Of a stretch of DNA of 12,384 nt, positions 6,421 to 12,384 are shown in pieces; the stretch's first letter is position 1, and each line of letters begins with the position of its first letter. The stretch is from Porticoccaceae bacterium (lineage in GTDB: Bacteria > Pseudomonadota > Gammaproteobacteria > Pseudomonadales > Porticoccaceae). The stretch is taken from NCBI GenBank assembly GCA_028822945.1, contig JAPKCN010000035.1, positions 1 through 12,384 of the forward strand, in the 5' to 3' direction. The position numbers and the translations under genes are program-made. A model generated the notes under the pieces. The model was not told the DNA's origin and searched no databases. It was given only the letters and a program-made list of their open reading frames with translations.

Positions 6421-7197
6421 TTGAGTCAACCGACATCACAGATGTATTTAACCGCGCTGCCGGAGTTTCCCTTGGTAGAGCCTGGCGACGATCTTGCTAC
6501 GCTCATCCAGGCCTCTCTGACCCGGGGGGCAATCGTCCTCGAGGACGGAGATCTATTGGTGGTCGCGCAAAAGGTCGTCTCCAAAGCTGAGAATCGCTAT
6601 GCCTACCTCAATCACGTAACTGTCGGTGATCGCGCTAAAAAGCTAGCGCTTGAGGTCGATAAAGATCCGCGTTTAGTGCAATTAATACTCGACCAGTCCT
6701 GCGGAATCGTGGCTACGCGGCGAGGCGTTTTAATCGTTGAACACAACCTAGGTTACGTGCATGCCAATGCCGGTATCGACCAATCGAATATCACCAGTGA
6801 TGAATGCAATCCCAGAGTGTTACTGCTACCGGAAAATCCCGATCTCAGCGCAGACAACCTATCTAGTAAACTGAAAAGCTCGACGCTCAGCCACTTGGCT
6901 ATTATCATTAATGACAGCGCCGGGCGCGCTTGGCGCAATGGTTCTGCCGGATTCGCGATTGGCACTAGCGGCTTTGTCGCTCTGAAAAGTATGATCGGTA
7001 ACCGAGACCTGTTTGGGCGCGAAATGCAAGTGACCGAGGTTGCAATCGCCGATGAGTTAGCGGCGGCAGCCTCTTTTTTAATGGGCCAAGCCGGGGAAGC
7101 GGCTCCTGTCATACTCATAAGGGGTGCTAATTTAACCCCGTCGTGCGACGGCTCCAGCGCGATGATTCGCGCCAGAGACCAAGACTTGTTCCGCTAG
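6421..7197 (+). CDS. cofE: Coenzyme F420-0:L-glutamate ligase
   Basis: CofE adds gamma-linked glutamate to F420-0 using GTP. The sequence has the family opening LPEFPLVEPGDDL, then GDLLVVAQKVVSKAE, the conserved HANAGIDQSN segment (around 6760-6790), INDSAGRAWRNG (6907-6942) and the C-terminal VTEVAIADELAAAASFLMG. It is about 258 residues, the size of an archaeal CofE. It therefore lacks the C-terminal nitroreductase-like domain that in actinobacterial FbiB reduces dehydro-F420-0. The metal-site loop reads INDS where archaeal and actinobacterial enzymes usually have SDT, with Asp retained. The start is uncertain: TTG 6421 has TAGG nine bases upstream, TTG 6415 is too close to it, and ATG 6442 would match the usual family N-terminus but has no ribosome-binding site. 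cofD follows after ten bases. Confidence 0.93.
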   Translation: MSQPTSQMYLTALPEFPLVEPGDDLATLIQASLTRGAIVLEDGDLLVVAQKVVSKAENRYAYLNHVTVGDRAKKLALEVDKDPRLVQLILDQSCGIVATRRGVLIVEHNLGYVHANAGIDQSNITSDECNPRVLLLPENPDLSADNLSSKLKSSTLSHLAIIINDSAGRAWRNGSAGFAIGTSGFVALKSMIGNRDLFGREMQVTEVAIADELAAAASFLMGQAGEAAPVILIRGANLTPSCDGSSAMIRARDQDLFR

Positions 7198-7207
7198 GGG
7201 TGGTGAT

Positions 7208-8203
7208 ATGAGCATTTTAAATAAAGACCGGCAGATCCTCGCGTTGTCCGGTGGTGTCGGTGGTTCCAAGTTAGCGCTTGGGCTAACCCACTGCCTAGAG
7301 CCGCACGAGTTAGCGATAGTGGTTAATACCGCCGATGATTTCGAACACCTCGGCTTGCATATAAGCCCCGACCTCGACACGTTGATGTACACTTTGAGCG
7401 GTCTGAGTGACACATCGCGCGGCTGGGGTTTGGCGGACGAGTCCTGGGGCGCGCTAGACGCTCTGGCACGACTGGGCCAACCCACTTGGTTTCAACTCGG
7501 CGATCGCGATCTGGCAACGCACCTCGCTCGCAGCTGTCAGTTGCGCGCTGGAACTTCGCTCTCGACAGTCACTGCTGAGCTCTGTTTGAGCCTCGGCATT
7601 ACCCACCCAGTTTTGCCGATGTCCGACGATAGCGTCCGTAGCTTTATTCAAACCGGCGGCGGCGAATTGTCTTTTCAAGAGTACTTTGTGCGCCAACACT
7701 GCGCACCTGAAATCCAAGGTGTCCGTTTGCACGGCATCGAAGTCGCGCGACCGCAAAAGGTTTTTATAGAGCATTTAAAGTCACCAGATTTAGCTGCCAT
7801 CATAATTGGCCCCTCTAACCCTTTCGTAAGTATCGACCCGATCATCAAAATGCCCGGTGTAGCTGAAATGATGCGGGCAAGTACTGCGCCAGTAGTGGCC
7901 GTATCACCGATTATTGACGGCGACGCCGTCAAGGGACCCGCTGCAAAAATGATGGCCGAAATGGGAATGACTGTCGCAACCACATCGATCGCCAAATACT
8001 ACGGTGATCTGCTGGATGGTTTTGTCATTGACGAAAAAGATGCCGATCATGCAACAGCTTTGCGCGAGTCTGGACTCGCTATATTAGTTGTACCGACCGT
8101 AATGCAGACGCTTGAGGATCGGCAGATGCTGGCTAGTCAGGTACTCGATTTTAGTTTGTCGCTATCAAAAACCCATGACCATAGCACTTTGAGTATTACA
8201 TGA
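7208..8203 (+). CDS. cofD: 2-phospho-L-lactate transferase (F420-0 synthesis)
   Basis: CofD/FbiA transfers the phospho-three-carbon acid moiety from its GDP-activated form to the side chain of FO, giving F420-0 (or a dehydro or 3-phosphoglycerate variant). All hallmark segments are present: LSGGVGGSKLALGL (13-26), NTADDFEHLGLHISPDLDTL (40-59), GDRDLATHLA, LPMSDD, IIGPSNPFVSIDPI (about 199-212) and SPIIDGDAVKGPAAKMM. At 331 residues it is of normal length. The ATG is preceded by AGGGG (7196-7200), which overlaps the cofE stop codon, with a 7-base spacer. The stop codon overlaps the cofC start (ATGA), so the two are translationally coupled. I see no missing key segment. Confidence 0.96.
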   Translation: MSILNKDRQILALSGGVGGSKLALGLTHCLEPHELAIVVNTADDFEHLGLHISPDLDTLMYTLSGLSDTSRGWGLADESWGALDALARLGQPTWFQLGDRDLATHLARSCQLRAGTSLSTVTAELCLSLGITHPVLPMSDDSVRSFIQTGGGELSFQEYFVRQHCAPEIQGVRLHGIEVARPQKVFIEHLKSPDLAAIIIGPSNPFVSIDPIIKMPGVAEMMRASTAPVVAVSPIIDGDAVKGPAAKMMAEMGMTVATTSIAKYYGDLLDGFVIDEKDADHATALRESGLAILVVPTVMQTLEDRQMLASQVLDFSLSLSKTHDHSTLSIT

Positions 8204-8925
8204 TGTGGGCTCTTCTGCCGATAAAAACGCTTGCTGCTGCAAAACAACGGCTGTCGAGCCTTCTCACTCCGCCGCAACGCCAAGGGCTTTTTACAGCAAT
8301 GCTCGAAGATGTCATTGCAGTATTATCTCGCCAACCAGAAATTTCCGGTATTACGCTGGTATCGAACGATCCCTATGTCGCCCAGCTAGCCCAGCGTTAC
8401 AATCTCGAATTAATGCCCGAGGCGCAACTTAATGCGCGCGGGTTGAACGCTGTCGTCCAGGCGGCAGTGTCGGCGCTAGCGCGCCGCAAAATTCATGACG
8501 TCATGGTAGTTCACGGCGATTTGCCTATGCTCGATCGCGGTGCGCTGAGTAAACTCATCGGACGACATGACCGAGAGGGCGACCGAAGACTTACCCTTGC
8601 TCCCGACCGACACCGTGAGGGTAGTAACTGTCTCCTAGCGACACCCGCCTCAGCGTTCACCTTTCACTATGGCGCCGACAGTTATAACCTGCATTTAGAG
8701 CAGGCAGCGAAGAGTAATTTTTCTAGTCAGGTGGTTGTTCACCAGTCCACCGGTTGCGACATAGACTACCCGGAAGACTTGGTTTATTTACTTGCGCACA
8801 GCAGCGCAAGTCAAGGACAAAGCACAGTCAACTATCTCAACGAACAGAGGATTGCCGAGCGCCTCGATGCGCATGTAGGCGATCTAATACCACCGCAAGG
8901 TCATCAATATGAACGGGTTAGTTAA
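8200..8925 (+). CDS. cofC: 2-phospho-L-lactate (or PEP/3-PG) guanylyltransferase
   Basis: CofC/FbiD couples GTP to 2-phospholactate, phosphoenolpyruvate or 3-phosphoglycerate for delivery to CofD. The 241-residue sequence has the nucleotidyltransferase N-terminus ALLPIKTLAAAKQRL (4-18), a nucleotide-site VVHGDLPML (103-111), APDRHREGSNCLL (134-146) and a metal-binding D-x-D in GCDIDYPEDL (Asp187/Asp189). The segment GSNCL stands where GTNAL is usual. The last roughly 45 residues (after LVYLLAHSS) extend past the common CofC core. The start is ATG 8200, overlapping the cofD stop by four bases; ATG 8203 is one codon later and equally possible. Which three-carbon acid is used cannot be settled from the sequence alone. 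Confidence 0.94.
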   Translation: MMWALLPIKTLAAAKQRLSSLLTPPQRQGLFTAMLEDVIAVLSRQPEISGITLVSNDPYVAQLAQRYNLELMPEAQLNARGLNAVVQAAVSALARRKIHDVMVVHGDLPMLDRGALSKLIGRHDREGDRRLTLAPDRHREGSNCLLATPASAFTFHYGADSYNLHLEQAAKSNFSSQVVVHQSTGCDIDYPEDLVYLLAHSSASQGQSTVNYLNEQRIAERLDAHVGDLIPPQGHQYERVS

Positions 8926-11437
8926 GGTACCTAAAATGGTCGTAAAGATCAGTTCAGTCGATTTAAAAGGTAACGATCCAACGCCCAACGAAAGTCAATC
9001 GCTGGCGTTGGCCGACTGTGATGATACCGCGCAACTCATGAGAACGGCTACTGAGATCCGTGATCGCGGCTTTCGCAATGTGGTGACCTACTCACGGAAA
9101 GTTTTTATACCGCTCACCCATCTATGCCGAGACGTCTGTCACTACTGCACATTCGCGCGCACCCCGAAAAAAATATCAGCGCCCTACATGAGTATTGATC
9201 AAGTGCTAAAAGTAGTCGGTGAAGCGCAACTTATGGGCTGTAAAGAAGCACTTTTTACCCTCGGAGAAAAACCTGAACTGCGCTATAGAGCGGCACGCGA
9301 AGCACTCGCTGAACTAGGCTGTAAAACTACACTAGAATACGTTGCTATGGTCGCCGGGCGCGTATTCAAGGAGACCGGCGTTTTACCTCATATCAATGCA
9401 GGGTGCATGACAGCCGACGAGCTTGCGCTGCTTAGACCGGTATCCGCATCGATGGGCATTATGCTCGAATCGTCTTCGCAACGGCTGTGCCAGAAAGGCA
9501 TGCCCCACTATGGTTCGCCAGACAAAGACCCAGAACTTCGATTGCAGACTATGCGGTTGGCGGGAGAGGCTAATATACCTTTTACTAGCGGTATTTTAAT
9601 CGGCATCGGTGAAACGCGGGTCGAGCGGGTCGAATCGCTTTTGTGCCTGCGTGAGGTACATCGGCAGCACGGCAACATTCAAGAAATTATTATACAGAAT
9701 TTCCGCGCCAAACCAGACACTAAGATGGCTCAGGCACCAGAGCCAGATCTGGACGATTTACTTTGGACTATCGCTGTCGCAAGAATTATCTTTGGCCCCT
9801 ACATGAGTATTCAAGCGCCCCCAAACCTATCTCCAGGGGTCTTGCCGTTGCTGGTCACTGCCGGCATCAATGACTGGGGCGGAGTGTCCCCAGTGACCCC
9901 TGATTACGTCAATCCAGAGGCACCCTGGCCACATGTAGAGAAGCTCGCTCGTGAGACCGCGGCAGCTGGGAAACTTCTCCAACAGCGACTGACGATCTAC
10001 CCCACTTATGCGCAAAAAGTGGCCCGCTGGCTGGATCCCGGGCTACGCACAAGTGTGCTACAAATGATTGACTCCGAGGGCTTCCCGCGGACCGACGAAT
10101 GGGTTCCTGCGCAGAGCGAAGAGGTACCACAGGCGTTGGTAACGGCGTGCACAGAAAGTTTCCATGAACAGGCTATCGATCCTGCATTAACTGCCATCGT
10201 CGCTCGAGCAACCTCAGGAGAAAAGCTGTCAGAGAGTGAAATAGTTCGGCTGTTTCAAGCGCGTGGCCCGGAATTTTCCTATGTATGCCAACGGGCTGAC
10301 GCACTCCGCGAACAGGCGACCGGCAATACCGTCGCCTACGTGGTGACGCGCAACATCAACTACACCAATGTCTGCTACTTTAAATGCCAGTTTTGCGCGT
10401 TTTCTAAGGGTAAATTGAGTGAAAATTTGCGCGGCAAGCCATATGACTTAGAGGCTGCAGAAATTACCCGCCGCGCCGCCGAGGCTTGGCAACGGGGCGC
10501 CACCGAGGTCTGTCTCCAAGGCGGCATCCATCCAAGTTATACCGGTCAAAAATATCTCGATGTGCTTGCCGCTATCAAACTCGGAGCACCCGACATCCAC
10601 ATTCATGCCTTTTCTCCGCTCGAGGTATGGCAAGGCGCGGCAACGCTCAAGGTGAGTGTCGAGACATTTCTTAGCCAATTAAAGGCGGCCGGACTCAGCA
10701 GCCTACCCGGAACCGCGGCGGAGGTTCTCGACGATGAAGTTCGAGCTCTGCTATGTCCCGACAAAATTAATACAGCGCAGTGGTTGGACGTCATAGAGAC
10801 AGCACATAGACTGGGTTTGCGTACTACTGCAACGATTATGTTCGGTCATATTGATCGACCCGAACACTGGGCCCGACACCTCCTGCGTGTTCGCGAAATA
10901 CAGGCCCGCACCGGTGGTTTTACTGAATTTGTGCCGCTACCGTTTGTACCTGTTGAGGCACCCATGTATCTTAAAGGGCGCAGCCGAAAAGGTCCGACTT
11001 TTCGAGAATCAATCCTCATGCATGCGGTGGCAAGGCTAGTGTTCCATCAACAGATAGACAACATTCAAACATCCTGGGTAAAGCTCGGCGAAATAGGTAC
11101 CAGTGCTTGCCTGCAGTCGGGTGCTAATGATCTAGGTGGTACTCTAATGAACGAAACTATCACCCGAGCTGCCGGGGCGACTCACGGCCAAGAGAAAAAG
11201 CCTCGGACACTAGAAAGAATTATCCAACGCGCCGGGCGCATTTCGCGGCAGCGAACGACACTTTACAAAGACGCGCCGGCGACACGCACTATCGATTCAT
11301 ACAATGCCATCAACCTTGTAGAGATCGTAAATTCAAAAGTTGTCAAACAATCTCGATCTGACAAACGCCGTCGCCTAACCGAATTTGGCACTGACAACCA
11401 AACGGCTGGAGTTGAAACTCAATCGGGTATTAAATAA
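8909..11437 (+). CDS. fbiC: FO synthase, fused CofG-CofH radical-SAM protein
   Basis: FbiC condenses tyrosine with the ribityl-diaminouracil intermediate of riboflavin synthesis to give FO, the F420 chromophore. The 842-residue protein is a head-to-tail fusion. The N-terminal CofG part carries CRDVCHYC with Cys73, Cys77 and Cys80, preceded by TYSRKVFIPLTH. The C-terminal CofH part carries CYFKCQFC with Cys489, Cys493 and Cys496, preceded by RNINYTNV. Each CxxxCxxC set binds a 4Fe-4S cluster and SAM. Length is close to mycobacterial FbiC. After the conserved QRTTLY (781-786) there is a 56-residue basic tail (KQSRSDKRRR) outside the known core. Two starts are equally supported: ATG 8909 and ATG 8936 each have AAGG with an 8-base spacer. 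The second gives a 10-base gap after the cofC stop and would drop nine residues; I give the longer form. Confidence 0.96.
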   Translation: MNGLVKVPKMVVKISSVDLKGNDPTPNESQSLALADCDDTAQLMRTATEIRDRGFRNVVTYSRKVFIPLTHLCRDVCHYCTFARTPKKISAPYMSIDQVLKVVGEAQLMGCKEALFTLGEKPELRYRAAREALAELGCKTTLEYVAMVAGRVFKETGVLPHINAGCMTADELALLRPVSASMGIMLESSSQRLCQKGMPHYGSPDKDPELRLQTMRLAGEANIPFTSGILIGIGETRVERVESLLCLREVHRQHGNIQEIIIQNFRAKPDTKMAQAPEPDLDDLLWTIAVARIIFGPYMSIQAPPNLSPGVLPLLVTAGINDWGGVSPVTPDYVNPEAPWPHVEKLARETAAAGKLLQQRLTIYPTYAQKVARWLDPGLRTSVLQMIDSEGFPRTDEWVPAQSEEVPQALVTACTESFHEQAIDPALTAIVARATSGEKLSESEIVRLFQARGPEFSYVCQRADALREQATGNTVAYVVTRNINYTNVCYFKCQFCAFSKGKLSENLRGKPYDLEAAEITRRAAEAWQRGATEVCLQGGIHPSYTGQKYLDVLAAIKLGAPDIHIHAFSPLEVWQGAATLKVSVETFLSQLKAAGLSSLPGTAAEVLDDEVRALLCPDKINTAQWLDVIETAHRLGLRTTATIMFGHIDRPEHWARHLLRVREIQARTGGFTEFVPLPFVPVEAPMYLKGRSRKGPTFRESILMHAVARLVFHQQIDNIQTSWVKLGEIGTSACLQSGANDLGGTLMNETITRAAGATHGQEKKPRTLERIIQRAGRISRQRTTLYKDAPATRTIDSYNAINLVEIVNSKVVKQSRSDKRRRLTEFGTDNQTAGVETQSGIK

Positions 11438-11440
11438 ACG

Positions 11441-11474
11441 ACCTAAACCCGGAACTTTTGTGTGCTTTAGGGTA
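11441..11474 (+). terminator. Weak inverted repeat after fbiC
   Basis: CCTAAA (11442-11447) can pair with TTTAGG (11466-11471), extendable by one A-T pair across a bulged G, around an 18-base loop. An AT-rich run ATTTTATTATTT follows. This is a poor intrinsic terminator and might only be chance. The same AT-rich run (with TATAGA at 11485-11490) could instead contain a promoter for the lipoprotein gene. Confidence 0.3.
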
Positions 11475-11507
11475 TTTTATTATTTATAGACGCTAGAGGG
11501 ATAAAAA

Positions 11508-12047
11508 ATGCGTAAGCAAATTCGGTTGTACCTAATATTAGTGTGGTCTTTTATCGCGATAACACTGGGGGGTTGTGGACAGAGCGTCAACCCGCCATCA
11601 GAGGAAAATTTACAAGCTGACAAAAATGCCATCACACAACTTTACGACGACTGGGCTGCTGCGGTCGAGAGCAGTGATCGTCTCGGCTACTTAGCCGTAC
11701 TCGACGAAGACATAAACATGATAGCGCCGGGTGCCAGCGATATTATCGGGCGCGATGCCTACGGCAAATTTTTACTCCCGGTTTTCCAATATGCTACGTA
11801 TCGAATTGAGCGGCTTGGCACACCCCAGATTGAACTAATGGGCGACTATGCTCTTGTGCGCTATGACTATGTCGTACATATCACCATGGCGAAAGGTGTC
11901 GACAAAATTACCGATAATCAAGCAGCGCTTGATAAACTCGTGAATAGAGCAAAATATTTGGACATCGTTAAGCGTCAGGACAGTGGAGGCTGGAAAGTAT
12001 TTAGGCATATGTGGAACGATGCTCCCCAAGACATGGGCGAAACTTAA
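11508..12047 (+). CDS. SnoaL/NTF2-like (DUF4440-type) lipoprotein
   Basis: This 179-residue protein has a lipoprotein signal peptide: basic MRKQIR, a hydrophobic stretch (7-20), then the lipobox LGGC with the lipidated Cys23. Gly at +2 suggests export to the outer membrane in a Gram-negative. The mature part (about 38-170) has the cone-shaped NTF2-like pattern: helix AITQLYDDWAAAVESSDRLGYLAVLDEDINM, then a strand with GRDAYGKFL, and strands DYALVRYDYVV and WKVFRHMWND. Such proteins bind or turn over small molecules, but no catalytic set can be named here. AGAGGG (11495-11500) lies seven bases before the ATG. The cytochrome gene starts one base after its stop, so the two are co-transcribed and probably work together in the cell envelope. 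Confidence 0.82.
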   Translation: MRKQIRLYLILVWSFIAITLGGCGQSVNPPSEENLQADKNAITQLYDDWAAAVESSDRLGYLAVLDEDINMIAPGASDIIGRDAYGKFLLPVFQYATYRIERLGTPQIELMGDYALVRYDYVVHITMAKGVDKITDNQAALDKLVNRAKYLDIVKRQDSGGWKVFRHMWNDAPQDMGET

Positions 12048-12048
12048 G

Positions 12049-12384
12049 ATGCACCGTTATATGGTGTCAAAATGGCTGTTAGCCGCCGTTATTCTGACTG
12101 GTGTAAATGGTTTATGCTGGGCGTCTGTAGCGGCGGTGATTGCCAAGCCCGAAAGCTCGTCGGACGAAGGCGAAAAGCTCTATCAACAACGTTGTGCCGC
12201 CTGCCATGACGGCCCAGTGGCACGCGCTCCACATAAGATCATGTTTCCAATGCAAGGGCCCGAATATATCTTAAGCGCGTTAAACGATGGCATCATGCAG
12301 GCTCAAGCGAGTGGACTTTCTGAGCAACAAAAGATTGCACTTGCGGAACATCTCGGTGGTCGCACCCTGGCGGTCAAAGACGCG
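12049..12384 (+). CDS. Partial c-type cytochrome domain, probably of a PQQ dehydrogenase
   Basis: The frame stays open to the window end, so 112 N-terminal residues are visible and the gene is truncated by the window edge. A signal peptide (hydrophobic about 9-23, possible cleavage near CWA-S) sends it to the periplasm. A single heme c site, CAACH (Cys49, Cys52, His53), follows EGEKLYQQ. Met83 in NDGIMQAQA is the likely sixth heme ligand. The pattern RAP...PEYILSALNDGIM...LSEQQKIALAEHLGGR is typical of the N-terminal cytochrome domain of polyvinyl-alcohol-dehydrogenase-like quinoproteins. A PQQ-binding beta-propeller is therefore predicted downstream, outside this window. ATG 12061 is an alternative start four codons in. 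There is no clear Shine-Dalgarno, and coupling to the lipoprotein stop, one base away, is likely. Confidence 0.82.
   Translation, partial: MHRYMVSKWLLAAVILTGVNGLCWASVAAVIAKPESSSDEGEKLYQQRCAACHDGPVARAPHKIMFPMQGPEYILSALNDGIMQAQASGLSEQQKIALAEHLGGRTLAVKDA

Noticed and set aside
1..12384. tRNA, rRNA, CRISPR arrays, insertion sequences or attachment sites
   Set aside because: No clover-leaf, repeat-spacer pattern, transposase, integrase or terminal inverted repeats were seen on reading.

Overview
The window reads as a bacterial chromosome segment, probably from an environmental Gram-negative, most likely a proteobacterium. The support is moderate GC (near 50% by eye, lower in the first gene), Shine-Dalgarno-led genes, a lipobox lipoprotein and a secreted c-type cytochrome. 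The taxon is an inference; there is no rRNA or marker gene to fix it. All convincing genes are on the + strand. I see no mobile element, tRNA, rRNA or CRISPR array.

Layout. (a) 1-837: a self-contained unit with a sigma70-like promoter (27-55), a split-barrel PPOX/FDOR-type flavin- or F420-binding oxidoreductase (181-777) and a clear intrinsic terminator (812-837). (b) 853-4571: a CoA-linked catabolic set, made of an AMP-forming acyl-CoA ligase, an SDR of the 3-hydroxyacyl-CoA dehydrogenase type, and a MaoC/hydratase-2 enoyl-CoA hydratase. A 255-base gap with two overlapping hairpins separates the ligase from the SDR-MaoC pair. (c) 4684-11437: a tight six-gene run of amidohydrolase (COG3618-like), npdG, cofE, cofD, cofC and a fused cofG-cofH (fbiC). 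(d) 11508-end: a SnoaL/NTF2-like lipoprotein followed one base later by a c-type cytochrome domain that runs off the window. That domain resembles the N-terminal heme domain of polyvinyl-alcohol-dehydrogenase-like PQQ enzymes.

How the genes fit together. Region (c) encodes an almost complete route to the deazaflavin cofactor F420. FbiC makes the FO chromophore with two radical-SAM centres. CofC activates a phospho-three-carbon acid with GTP, CofD joins it to FO, CofE adds the glutamate tail, and NpdG exchanges electrons between NADP(H) and F420. The PPOX-type protein in (a) is a plausible F420 user. The CoA-ligase, SDR, hydratase and amidohydrolase suggest that the cofactor serves breakdown of an organic acid, ring or lactone substrate, with a periplasmic PQQ/cytochrome oxidation possibly feeding it.

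The main points for a second look are: the F420 operon wired to a CoA-degradation cluster in a probable Gram-negative; a single-domain CofE with no dehydro-F420 reductase domain, leaving the CofC substrate open; an amidohydrolase heading the F420 operon; an intrinsic terminator ending just ahead of the CoA-ligase ribosome-binding site; Arg where the ligase A10 lysine is expected; and a recurring stop/Shine-Dalgarno-fused junction with 10-base gaps in the F420 operon.
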